The position numbers were made by a program, and so were the translations under genes. Below are positions 12,545-22,807 of a stretch of DNA of 64,000 nt, one piece after another (the first letter of the stretch is position 1; every line of letters starts with the position of its first letter). Origin of the DNA: Halichoerus grypus (Eukaryota > Chordata > Mammalia > Carnivora > Phocidae); the NCBI RefSeq assembly GCF_964656455.1, contig NC_135719.1, positions 134,973,284 through 135,037,283 of the forward strand. Reading direction: 5' to 3'. Below the pieces are notes generated by a model that was given only the letters and a program-made list of their open reading frames with translations, did no database searches and had not been told where the DNA came from.

Positions 12545-12850
12545 TTACTTTCCTACTGTTGCTATAAAAAAAAAATTACTTCGAATGTAGTGGCTTAAAC
12601 AACATATATTTATTATTTTTACAATTCCAGATGTCAGAATTGTAAAATGGGAGTCCCTGGGCTGCAATCAAGGTGTTGGGAGGGCTGCATTTCTTCTCAT
12701 GGGTTTAGGGGAGAATCTGTTTCCCTTCTTTTTCCATCTTCTGGAAGCTGTCTGCATTCCTTGGCTTATGACCCCTTCCTACACCAGCGAGGTCAGAAAT
12801 TGCATCTCTCTGACCTGTGCTTCCCCTTTGTACAGGGTTTTTCAGTTTCA
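12545..12850 (+). repeat. Ancient interspersed repeat, class unresolved
   Basis: The order TTTCCTACTGTTGCTATAA, GTGGCTTAAACAACATATAT, CAATCAAGGTGTTGGGAGGG and CATTCCTTGGCTTATGACCC matches a widespread old mammalian repeat that I know by sight but cannot name safely. A fragment with the look of its 3' end (CTTTTGCCATATAAAATAGC and GGAGGCCATTATTCAGTATA) is at about 61740-61850. Confidence 0.5.
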
Positions 12851-13014
12851 ATGACATAATACATGTGAAGCACACTGTCCTGTGTGGGACATATGACGAC
12901 TCAACATACACTTGCTATTTTGTACCACTTAAGCAAATTCAAGTTTCTTAAGGTACTCAGTAAAATTTTATAGATGGGGAAAATTCTGTAATCAGTAGGC
13001 AAACAAAGTAATTC

Positions 13015-13715
13015 CTTCATCCATTGCCAAATCCAAGGTCGTAAAGGTTTACTACTATGTTTTCTTCTAAAAGGCTTATGGTTTTACTCTTGTATTTAGG
13101 TTGTTGGACCATTTTGGTTAATTTTTGTATATGAAATGAGGTAAGTGTCCAACTTCGTTCTTTTGCCTGTAGATACCCAGTTGACCCAGGACAGTTGGTG
13201 GAAGAGACTGTTCTTTTCCCATCAAATGATCTTGGCACCCTTGTTGAAAATACACTCGCCATAGATATCCAGGATGATTTATGGACTCTCAGTTCTATTT
13301 CATTGAGTATATCTTTCCTTACACCAGTACAACACTGTCTTGATTACTGTTGCTATGCAGTAAATTCTGAAATCAAGAAGTGTGAGTCTTCTAAATTTAT
13401 TCTGCATTTTCAATTTGTTTTGGCTATTTTGGGTTCCTGGGAATTCCATATGAATTTGAGGACTGGCTTTTCCATTTCAGCAAAAAAGGCCATTGGAATT
13501 TTGAAAGGGATTGAACTGACTCGGTAGATCACGTTGGGTAGTGCTGCCATCTTAACAATAACCAATCCAGGAATGTGGTTGCTTTCTATTCATTTAGGTC
13601 TTGTTGAATTTCTTTCAGCAAAATTTTGCAATTTTCCACTCACAAGTCTCCCACCTCCTTGGTTAAACTTATTCCTATGTATTTATATTTTTGGATGCTA
13701 TTGTAAATGGAATTG
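13015..13715 (-). mobile_element. Old L1 ORF2 fragment, minus strand
   Basis: The plus strand reads the complement of L1 ORF2: TCCAAGGTCGTAAAGGTTTA, then a GGTTGTTGGACCATTTTGG block, then CATAGATATCCAGGATGATT and an ACAACACTGTCTTGATTACTGT block. The same landmarks recur in younger form at 15040-15480. It is far more diverged than the L1 that follows, and stops abruptly where that L1 begins, at a poly-T near 13721. The missing continuation is not found at the other end of the younger L1. Confidence 0.8.
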
Positions 13716-13739
13716 TTTTCTTTTTTTTTTCTTTTTTTT

Positions 13740-14040
13740 ATGTTATGTTAATCACCATACATTACATCATTAGTTTTTGATGTAGTGATCCATGATTCAT
13801 TGTTTACGTATAACACCCACGGCTCCATTGAGTATGTGCCCTCTTTAATACCCATCACCAGGCTAACCCGTCCTCTCATCCCCCTCCCCTCTAGAACCCT
13901 CAGTTTGTTTCTCAGAGTCCATAGTCTCTCATGGTTCATCTCCCCCTCCAATTTCCCACCCTTCATTTTCCCCTTCCTACTATCTTCTTCTTTTTAACAT
14001 ATAATGTATTATTTGTTTCAGAGGTACAGGTCTATGATTC
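13740..14040 (-). other. L1 3' UTR
   Basis: This contains the plus-strand landmarks CATACATTACATCATTAGTT, AATACCCATCACCAGGCTAA and a C/T-rich tract. The homologous region of the L1 at 57211-57770 carries about 50 extra bases between AACAGTC and ATCACCCAG (around 57556-57608), so this copy has a small deletion there or belongs to a different subfamily. Confidence 0.85.
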
Positions 14041-17000
14041 AACAGTCTATCACCCAGCCACCCCATCCCACCCACCCCCCACCACTCCAGCAACCCTCAG
14101 TTTGTTTCCTGAGGTTAAGAATCCCTCGTATCAGTGAGATCATATGATACATGTCTTTCTCCGGTTGACTTATTTCACTCAGCATAATACCCTCCAGTTC
14201 CATCCACGTTGTTGCAAATGGCAAACTATCATTCCTTTTGATGGCTGCATAATATTCCATTATATATATATATATATATACCACCTCTTCTTTATCCATT
14301 TATCTGTCGATAGACATCTTGGCTCTTTCCATAGTTTGGCTATTGTGGACATTACTGCTATAAACATTGGGGTGCACATACCCCTTCAGATCACTGCATT
14401 TGTATCTTTGGGGTAAGTGCAGTTGCTGGGTCGTATGGTAGCTCTATTTTCAACTTTTTGAGGAACTCCCATATTGTTTTCCAGAGTGGCTGCACCAGCT
14501 TGCATTCCCACAAACAGTGTAGGAGGGTTCCCCTTTCTCCACATCCCCGCCAACATCTGTCATTTCCTGACTTGTTAATTTTAGCCATTCTGACTGGTGT
14601 GAGGTGGTATCTCATTGAGGTTTTGATTTGGATTTCCCTGATGCCGAGAGATGTTGAGCACTTTTTCATGTGTCTGTTGGCCATTTGGATGTCTTCTTTG
14701 GAAAAATGTCTGTTCATGTCTTTTGCCTATTTCTTGATTGGATTATTTGTTCTTTGGGTGTTGAGTTTGATAAATTCATTATAGATTTTGGATACTAGCC
14801 CTTTATCTGATATGTCATTTGCAAATATCTTCTCCCATTCTGTCGGATGTCTTTTGGTTTTGTTGACTGTTTCTTTTGCTGTGCAAAAGCTTTTTATCTT
14901 GATGAAGTCCCAATAGTTCATTTCTGCCCTTGCTTCCCTTGCCTTTGGTGATGTTTCTAGGAAGAAGTTGCTGCAGCTGAGGTCAAAGAGGTTGCTGCCT
15001 GTGTTCTCCCTTAGGATTTTGATGGACTCCTGTCTCACATTTAGGTCTTTCAACCATTTTGAGTCTATTTTTGTGTGTGGTGTAAGGAAATTGTCTAGTT
15101 TCATTTTTCTGCATGTGGTTGTCCAAATTTCCCAACACCAATGTTGATGAGACTGTCTTTTTTCCATTGGATATTCTTTGCTGCTTTGTCGAAGATTACT
15201 TGGCCATAGAGTTGAGGGTCCATTTCTGGGCTCTATATTCTATTCCATTGATCTATGTGTCTGTTTTTGTGCCAGTACCATACTGTCTTGATGATTACAG
15301 CTTTGTAATAGAGGTTGAAGTCTGGAATTGTGATGCCACCAGCTTTACTCTTCTTTTTCAACATTCCTCTGGCTATTCGGGGTCTTTTCTGGTTCCATAC
15401 AAATTTTAAGATTATTTGTTCCATTTCTTTGAAAAAAGTGGATGGTGTTTTGATAGGGATTGCATTAAATGTGTAGATTGCTCTAGGTAGCATTGACATC
15501 TTCACAATATTTGTTCTTCCAACCCATGAGCATGGAACATTTTTCCATTTTTTGTGTCTTCCTCAATTTCTTTCATGAGTATTTTATAGTTTTCTGAGTA
15601 CAGATTTTTTGCCTTTTTGGTTAGATTTATTCTTAGGTATCTTATGGTTTTGGGTGCAATTGTAAATGAGATCGACTCCTTAATTTTCTTTCTTCTGTCT
15701 TGTTGTTGGTGTATAGGAATGCCACTGATTTCTGTGCATTGATTTTATATCCTGTCACTTTACTGAATTCCTGTATGAGTTCTAGCAGTTTTGGGGTGGA
15801 GTCTTTGGGGTTTTCCACATAAAGTATCATATCATGTGCAAAGAGTGAGAGTTTGAGTTCTTCTTTGCCAATTCCGATGCCTTTTCTTTTTGTTGTCTGA
15901 TTGCTGTGGCTAGGACTTCTAGTACTATGTTGAATAGCAGTGGTGATAGTGGACATCCCTGCTGTGTTCCTGACCTTAGGGGGAAAGCTCTCAGTTTTTC
16001 CCCATTGAGAATGATATTCACTGTGGGTTTTTCATAGATGGCTTTTATGATATTGAAGTATGTACCCTCTATCCCTATACTCTGAAGAGTTTTGGATCAA
16101 GAAAGGATGCTATACTTTGTCAAATGCTTTTTTGCATCTATTGAGAGGATCATATGGTTCTTGTTCTTTCTTTTATTAATGTATTGTATCACATTGATTG
16201 ATTTGCGGATGTTGAACCAACCTTGCAGCCCAGGGATAAATCCCCCTTGTTCATGGTGAATAATCCTTTTAATGTACTGTTGGATCCCATTGGCTAGAAT
16301 TTTGGTGAGAATTTTTGCATCCATGTTCATCAGGGATATTGGTCTGTAATTCTCCTTTTTGATGGGGTCTTTGTCTGGTTTGGGGAACAAGGTAATGGTG
16401 GCCTCATAGAATGAGTTTGGAAGTTGTCCTTCCATTTCTATTTTTTGGAACAGTTTCAGAAGAATAGGTATTAATTCTTCCTTAAATGATTGGTAGAATT
16501 CCCCTGGGAAGCCATCGGGCCCTGGGCTTTTGTTTGTTGGGAAATTTTTGATTACTGCTTCAATTTCCTTAGTGGTTATAGGTCTGTTCAGGTTTTCTCT
16601 TTCTTCCTGGTTCAGTTTTGGTAGTTTATACATCTCAAGGGATGCATCATTTCTTCCAGATTATCTAATTTGCTGGTATATAGTTGCTCATAATATGTTC
16701 TTATAATTGTTTGTATTTCTTTGGTATTGGTTGTGATCTCTCCTCTTTCATTCATGATTTTATTTATTTGGGTCATTTCTCTTTTCTTTTTGATAAGTCT
16801 GGCCAGGGTTTTATCAATCTTATTAATTCTTTCAAAGAACCAGCTCCTAGTTTCGTTGATCTGTTCTACTCTTCTTTTGGTTTCTATTTCATTGATTTCT
16901 GCTCTGATCTTTATTATTTCTCTTCTCCTTCTGGGGTTAGGCTTTATTTGCTGTTCTTTCTCCAGCTCCTTTAGGTGTAGGGTTATGTTGTGCACTTGAG

Positions 17001-17935
17001 ACCTTTCTTGTTTCTTGAGAAAGGCTTGTATTGCTATATACTTTCCTCTTAGGACTGCCTTTGCTGCATCCCAAAGATTTTGAATAGTTGTGTTTTCATT
17101 TTCATTGGTTTCCATGAATTTTTTAAATTCTTCTTTAATTTCCTGGTTGACCCATTCATTCTTTAGTAGGATGTTCTTTAGCCTCCATGTATTTGAGTTT
17201 TTTCTGACTTTCCTCTTGTGATTGAGTTCTAGTTTCAAAGCATTGTGGTCTAAAAATAAGCAGGGAATGATCCCAATCTTTTGGTACCAGTTGAGGCCTG
17301 ATTTATGACCTAGGATGTGATCAATTCTGAAGAATGTTCCATGAGCACTGGAGAAGAATGTGTATTCCGTTGCTTTGGGATGGAATGTTCTGAATATATC
17401 TGTGAAGTCCATTTGGTCCAGTGTGTCATTTAAAGTCTTTATTTCCTTGTTGATCTTTTGCTTAGATGATCTGTCCATTTCAGTGAGGGGGTGTTAAAGT
17501 CCCCTACTGTTATTGTATTGTTGTCGATGTGTTTCTTTGCTTTTGTTATTAATTGGCTTATATAATTGGCTGCTCCCGTGTTAGGGGCATAGATATTTAC
17601 AATTGTTAGATCTTCCTGTTGGATAGACCCTTTAAGTATGATATAGTGTCCTTCTTCATCTCTTATTATAGTGTTTGGTTTAAAATCTAATTTGTCTGAT
17701 ATAAGGATTGCCACCCCAGCTTTCTTTTGGTGTCCATTAGCATGGTAAATGGTTTTCCACCCCCTCACTTTCAATCTGGAGGTGTCTTTGAGTCTAAAAT
17801 GAGTCTCTTGCAGACAGCATATTGATGGGTCTTTTTTTTTTTTTTTATCCAATCTGATACCCTGTGTCTTTTGATTGGGGCATTTAGCCCATTTACATTC
17901 AGAGTAACTATTGAAAGGTATGAATTTAGTGCCAT
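14039..17935 (-). pseudogene. L1 ORF2 relic: endonuclease and reverse transcriptase, disrupted
   Basis: The start ATG at 17935 opens MALNSYLSIVTLNVNGLNAP, the usual N-terminus. The endonuclease is seen as LQETHF, NIYAPN and GDFN in 17439-17852, then FFRIDHILG and LDHNAL in the next frame. The reverse transcriptase begins near 16600 ([37 protein letters not shown]). The catalytic FADD box reads FAHD at 15829-15843, so one metal-binding aspartate is lost. The cysteine-rich C-terminus ([18 protein letters not shown]) is clear near 14500. A lengthened A run at 17835-17850 shifts the frame close to the start, and at least seven other breaks follow. About 1,300 codons in all, the usual ORF2 length. 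Confidence 0.93.
14261..14280 (+). repeat. (TA)10 microsatellite inside L1 ORF2
   Basis: Twenty bases of pure TA lie between the complement of the MEYYAAIK codons and the TCTTTATCCATT block. On the minus strand this gives a YIYIYI run in the ORF2 C-terminus. Confidence 0.95.
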
Positions 17936-18016
17936 TGTATTGCCTGTAAGGTGACTGTTACTGTATATTGTCTGTGTTCCTTTCTGGTCTATGTTACTTT
18001 TAGGCTCTCTCTTTGC

Positions 18017-18906
18017 TTAGAGCACCCCTTTCTATATTTCTTGTCAGGCTGGTTTCATGTTTGCAAATTACTTTAGTTTTTGTTTGTCCTGGAAGCTTTT
18101 TATCTCACCTTCTATTTTCAATGACAGCCTAGCTGGATATAGTATTCTTGGCTGCATATTTTTCTCATTTAGTGCTCTGAATATATCATGCCAGTCCTTT
18201 CTGTCCTTCCAGGTCTCTGTGGATAGGTCTGTTGCCAGTCTAATGTTTCTACCATTCTAAGTTACAGATCTCTTGTCCTAAGCTGCTTTCAGGATTTTCT
18301 CTTTGTCTCTGAGACTAGGAAGTTTTACTATTAGATGTCGGGGTGTTGACCTATTTTGATTGATTTTGAGGGGGGTTCTCTGTGCCTCCTGGATTTTGAT
18401 GCCTGTTTCCTTTCCCAAATTAGGGAAGTTCTCTGCTATAATTTGCTCCAATATACCTTCTGCACCTCTCTCTCTTTCTTCTTCTGGGATCCCAATTATT
18501 CCAAAATTTTTTCATTTTATGGTATCACTTATCTCTCGAATTCTGTCCTCGTGATCCAGTAGTTGTTTATCTCTCTTTTTTTCAGTTTCTTTATTTTCCA
18601 TCATTTGGTCTTCTATATCACTAATTCTCTCTTCTGCCTCATTTATCCTAGCAGTTAGAGCCTCCATTTTTATTTGCACCTCATTAATAGCCTTTTTGAT
18701 TTTGACTTTGTTAGATTTTAGTTCTTTTATTTCTCCAGAAAGCGTTTCTCTAATATCTTCCATGTTTTTTTCAAGCCCAGCTAGAATCTTTATAATCGTC
18801 ATTCTGAACTCTAGTTCTTGACATCTTACTAAATGTCTGTATTGATTAGGTCCCTGGCAGTCGGTACTGCCTCTTGTTCTTTTTTTTTTGAGGTGATTTT
18901 TTCCAT
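18017..18906 (-). pseudogene. L1 ORF1 relic (RNA-binding chaperone), disrupted
   Basis: On the minus strand the frame opens MEKITSKKKEQEAVPTARDL at 18906 and meets a stop about 25 codons in. It continues in another frame from 18802 to 18512 with the heptad-rich coiled coil (NEAEERISDIEDQ). Beyond are the RRM-like part (IIAENFPNLGKETG, STPRHLIVKLPSLRDKE) and the C-terminal domain (ATDLSTETW, NEKNMQPRILYPARLS), ending at a TAA at 18017-18019. Domain order and total length (near 297 codons) are normal for ORF1p, which trimerises and coats L1 RNA. Several stops make it non-functional. Confidence 0.88.
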
Positions 18907-19108
18907 CTTGTCATTTTGTCCAGAGGAGAATAGATCAATGAGAAAACAAAATGCTAACAGGGTAACAATGACCCCAGAAAAATATACACTAAACAAATCA
19001 GAGGAGACCTGAAACCAGGGGAAAAGAAAGGGAATGAAAGAAAAAAGAAAAAGAAAAAGATTAAAAAAAAATATGATCAAATATGATCAAGCTGATGCAT
19101 AGATCAGT

Positions 19109-19780
19109 GCCACACACTAGATTCTGGGCATATTTTGGTCTATTAGAAGAAAGTGCTTCCCAAAATTTTAAAGAAGGAAAAACTTATATATGTACAAATA
19201 TAAGGGTAATTACAATGAAGGGATGGAATATGACTGTAAAGATGAAAATTATAAAAGATTTTATAAAAGGAATTGATAAGATAAGAATTTGGTTGAAAAA
19301 AGAAAGAAGAGGAATTTTAAAAAAAAAAGAGGGAGAGAATGTGATCAGGCAGGAGACTAGAACAAAGCCATACACTAGAGATTTTGGGTATATTTTGGTC
19401 TGTTAGAGGAAACTGTATCCCAAAATTTTAAAGAGAGAACAACTTATATATATACCAAAAATAAGGTTAACCAGTATGAAGGGATAGAATATGACTCTAA
19501 AAATGAAAAATAAAAAGGATTTTTTAAAAAGGGATTGATAAGGGGGCGCCTGGGTGGCTCAGTCGTTAAGCGTCTGCCTTCGGCTCAGGTCATGATCCCA
19601 GAGTCCTGGGATCGAGCCCCACATCGGGCTCCCTGCTCCGCGGGAAGCCTGCTTCTCCCTCTCCCACTCCCCCTGCTTATGTTCCCTCTCTCGCTGTGTC
19701 TCTCTCTGTCAAATAAATAAAATATTAAAAAAAAAAAAAGGGATTGATAAGATGTTGGTTGAAAAATGGAAAAAGAAAAA

Positions 19781-19811
<31 letters not shown>

Positions 19812-19860
19812 AAAGAAAATTTAAAAAATTAACTCTGAAAGACTAAAGAATCAGGGGAAA
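19109..19860 (-). repeat. Tandem duplication within the L1 5' UTR, period about 259 bp
   Basis: Copy 1 starts at about 19109 (GCCACACACTAGATTCTGGGC) and copy 2 at about 19367 (GCCATACACTAGAGATTTTGG). Both continue with TATTTTGGTCT, a CCCAAAATTTTAAAG block, an AACTTATATAT block, GAAGGGAT(G/A)GAATATGACT and a GGATTGATAAGAT block near the end. Copy 2 is split by the SINE at 19543-19734. Confidence 0.8.
19543..19734 (+). mobile_element. Young CAN-SINE with perfect TSD, inside the L1 5' UTR
   Basis: Intact tRNA-derived head GGGGCGCCTGGGTGGCTCAG with recognisable Pol III A-box (TGGCTCAGTCG) and B-box (GGGATCGAGCCCC), CT-rich body and an AAATAAATAAAATATT tail plus A-run. The 17-bp TSD AAAAAGGGATTGATAAG is identical at 19526-19542 and 19735-19751. 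It inserted after the host L1. Confidence 0.96.
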
Positions 19861-20914
19861 AAAAGCCATGAATTCTATGTGCAGTATTCCCCTAGCGCTG
19901 GAGTTCTGCTGTTCTCATTGATGGGTAAACTTGGTCTTGGCTGGCTGTTCTTGCTGATCTTCTGGGGGAGGGGCCTGTTGCAGATTCGCAAATGTCTTTG
20001 CCAGAGGCAGAATTGCCCCGCCATTGCTGGTCCGGGCTAAGTAATCTCTCGGGAGCTTTTGTTCCCTGCAAGCTTTTTGTACAGCTTTGGAGGCCGAGAG
20101 TGAAAATTGCAGCCTCCCAGTCTCCCCTGGAGGAGCCAAGAACTCAGGGGCCCCGCTCCTCAGTGAGCCCCTAGAGAAAAGCAGTCAGTCACTCCCGTCT
20201 CCCCCTTCTCCAACCACACTCCATGCTCACCCGGCCGGTGACCAAGCATTTCTATCTCTGGCACCTGACCCTGTGTGGAGTCTCCAAACCCAACAGATCC
20301 CTGCAGTGCACTCCCACGCCGCTCCTCCCGGGGGAGGAAGTGGAGTCTCCCCAGATCTGCCACTTCTTGGGTCCCTGCTGGAGGAGCAGTGGCCCGACTG
20401 TGCCGCAGATCATGGTTTATGGCAGCCCAGAGCTGGGAGCCCACTCCTTGGCTCCATCTCTGCAGCCAGCTTCCCCACTCCGATACCTGGGAGCTCTGCC
20501 GCACTCAGGCACCCCCGGTTTTTCTGTGACCCCAAAGGTCCTGCGACCACACTGTCCCAGCGAGGGTTCCACCCCCTACTTAGCCACTGGAGCGACATCC
20601 CTCAGTGGAGCAGACTTCTAAAAGTCCTGATTTTGTGCTCCGTGGCTCTACCACTTGCTGGTAGTGGCTGACGGAGGCTCACTCCTCCATCGTCTATCTT
20701 CCCGAATATCGCCTTGGATTCACTTCTCCGCACGTCCTACCTTCCAGAAAGCTGTTGCTTTTCTGTTCAGAGAGTTGCTGCTAATCTTTTCTTTGATCTC
20801 CTGTTGAGTTCGTAGGTGTTCAAAATGGTTTGATCCCTATCTAGCTGAATTCCTGGGACCAGACGAAATTTAGGTCTCCTACTCCTCCTGCATCTTGCTC
20901 CTCCCACCAAAACA

Positions 20915-21035
20915 CCAGTGTTTCTAAAAGACTGCCTCAGATCTACTGAATAGGATTGTTTGAAAGTGAATCAATGGATCTGCATTTTTTTGCCAGGTAA
21001 TTCTGATGCACAGTAAATATCTGAGTCCATGATTT
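20915..21035 (+). mobile_element. MER5A-like hAT DNA transposon fragment
   Basis: The order CAGATCTACTGAATAGGATT, GGATCTGCATTTTTTTGCC and AGGTAATTCTGATGCACAGT resembles MER5A, an ancient non-autonomous hAT-Charlie element. It begins at the 5' end of the full-length L1. Confidence 0.55.
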
Positions 21036-21124
21036 TAATGTTGCACTTACATAAGAATAAATTTTAAGCACTCTTCTCTTTCAAGAATGTTCCATGATTT
21101 GTATCCCTGGTTTAAAGTAAAAAG

Positions 21125-21393
21125 GTTTAGGAAGCACTGTGGCTTAATGAAAAAAGCCTAGGCTTTGGAATCAGACTTCAGTTTGAATTTTGGGTCTCAT
21201 ACTTTTCAGCCATAACTCTTCGGAGCTTTATCCATTCACACTCAAGATTGACCAAATCCTGTTCCATCTAACAATAATTTTCTCATCCACATATAGAGCA
21301 GTATCATTGATCCCAATAGACTAATATAAAGGTGGAATAAGATACTTCTATAGCAAGTAATAGTGCTTAGAGCATGGTAGGTGTACAAAAAAA
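21125..21393 (+). repeat. MIR SINE
   Basis: It opens AGCACTGTGGCTTAATGAAA and continues GCCTAGGCTTTGGAATCAGA, then TTTTCTCATCCACATATA, and ends AATAGTGCTTAGAGCATGGT. This is the MIR layout from tRNA-related head to the LINE-type tail, strongly diverged. Confidence 0.65.
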
Positions 21394-22601
21394 AGTTTCC
21401 CTGTCAAAATGCAGCACAATGTTATATCCATAAAAAAATAATTCCCACATTAATTTAAAACACTGGTTAATATTCCTTTACCATTCCCAGGATTTTGCAT
21501 TTTCTAATTTTTCTTTGGTCAGCACAGAGCTATAGAGATTATTTCAACCTCTCCTTCCTGTCCAGATGTCCTTTCTCTTCACAGTTTTACTTCAACAACT
21601 TCCGGAAGGAGCCTCTGTTGCCCATTGATTTTTGTTCAGGGTTTTTGATTAAGAGGTTGTGGCATGTTAATCTCTGTAATGCATTTCTCTGGGGACTTTT
21701 CCAGACAGCCCCTCTTTCATCTGGACCTCCTTTAGCCTTCAAAGGCATTGTTCAGGGCCAAATCTGAGGTAGGTTTAAGGCCTGGGAGGCCCCTTCTTTT
21801 TGGTTAAAAGGAGAAAAGGGAAGTGATAAGACATAGGGAAGGATCCTGAGGCTTAAGAAGCATAAAGGCAAAAGCATCAAGATTTCAGGTGTCTAGCCTC
21901 TGTGCCTTTTAACATTTGTGAGATGACTGTTTATATTTATTATTAAGCTCCTTGAGATTCAGAACTGTGTAATTGTCAAATATTTCAGTAAATAACCAAT
22001 TCATATTGCAGTCTTTCTGATGGTATTTTTAGAAAACTGTCAGTAATTTTCATATTTTTTCTCCAAAAATTAATTCATAGTAAATCTTAAATTATTACCA
22101 CTACTAAAAACTAACATATGCATTTATAGTTGCCATCAGATGAGCTTATTTTTATAAAGAGTAACTATATTAGCTTTGGAGAAAAAAGACTCAATCACAG
22201 TGCCATAATATAGCCAGCAAAATAAGTAAAACATCTGGTCAAGCAGCTGTATTTTGATGACTATAAGCCATGAAACTGAATTGACTAATTTTTATGAATG
22301 ATTTTTCTCTCCTTGCTTAAAAATATTGATCATAACTCCATTTGCTTTGGAAAATGGATTTTCTATTTTCTTTGGAATACACATGTATGTAGATTTCAGC
22401 ATCTATGTCTATATTAGGGTAGGGGAATAAGGATACCCTGGCAGGTGGGTCACTGCAGTCCAGAGTTTTCAGGTCAGATTTAGATAATAGAATATCAGAT
22501 ATCCCACAGAAATTCACTCACCTACACGTTTTATGAAATACTTAATAATTCTCTTGAACAATATATAACTAAAGTCAATCTCTTTTCCTCCAAAACCAAG
22601 T
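21394..22601. other. Non-coding stretch, nothing recognised
   Basis: No gene and no confidently recognised repeat. The 90-codon open frame at 21495-21767 shows no domain or coding character. Confidence 0.5.
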
Positions 22602-22613
22602 AAACTAAACAAA

Positions 22614-22807
22614 TTTTTTTTTTTATTTAATTTATTTATTTGTCAGAGATAGAGAGCACAAGCAGGGGGAGCGGCGGGCAGTGGGAGAGGGAGAAGCAGG
22701 CTTCCTGCTGAGCAGGGAACCTGATGCGGGACTTGATCCCAGGACCCTGGGATCATGACCTGAGCCGAAGGCAGTTTGCTTAACCAACTGAGCTACCCAG
22801 GCACCCC
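22614..22807 (-). mobile_element. CAN-SINE, minus strand
   Basis: The plus strand shows poly-T, TTATTTATTTGTCAGAG, a GA-rich body, a complement of the B-box (GATCCCAGGACCC) and GAGCTACCCAGGCACCCC at the head. The TSDs are approximate: AAACTAAACAAA (22602-22613) and AATCTGAACAAA (22808-22819). It is of intermediate age. Confidence 0.93.

Larger units (their letters stand above)
13721..20908 (-). mobile_element. Full-length carnivore L1 (LINE-1), minus strand, about 7.0 kb without its SINE
   Basis: Reading on the minus strand: a 5' end starting GGTGGGAGGAGCAAGATGCA at 20908, a GC-richer 5' UTR of about 2 kb, ORF1 (18906 to 18017), a short inter-ORF gap, ORF2 (from 17935), a 3' UTR with C-rich plus-strand runs (about 13740-14040), and a poly-A seen as plus-strand poly-T at about 13721-13739. 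Every canonical part is present, so this was a full-length insertion. Both ORFs are broken by frameshifts, so it cannot move now. A CAN-SINE was later inserted in the 5' UTR. No TSD could be found. Confidence 0.93.
18907..20908 (-). promoter_or_regulatory. L1 5' UTR / promoter region
   Basis: About 2 kb lies upstream of ORF1. The 5'-most kilobase (about 19900-20908) is clearly richer in G+C and CpG than the rest of the window, as expected of the internal Pol II promoter of a full-length L1. The ORF1-proximal part is A-rich on the plus strand and carries a tandem duplication (19109-19860) and a SINE. GC-rich open frames on both strands here are not genes. Activity cannot be judged from sequence. 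Confidence 0.7.

Noticed and set aside
14458..14784. A 108-codon plus-strand open frame with several hydrophobic segments
   Set aside because: It is antisense to the cysteine-rich C-terminus of L1 ORF2.
16684..16999. Two plus-strand hydrophobic open frames that look like membrane proteins
   Set aside because: They are antisense shadows of the L1 ORF2 lysine/glutamate-rich region, whose complement gives Leu/Phe/Ile-rich peptides.
20160..20504. A 114-codon minus-strand open frame in the L1 5' UTR
   Set aside because: It overlaps the other open frames of the same GC-rich stretch and lies upstream of the normal ORF1 start. It has no known domain.
20087..20671. A 194-codon open frame on the plus strand, antisense to the L1 5' UTR, reminiscent of the antisense ORF0 of primate L1
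   Set aside because: It opens with TTG and contains no methionine, and GC-rich sequence here leaves several other frames open on both strands. I see no coding signal.
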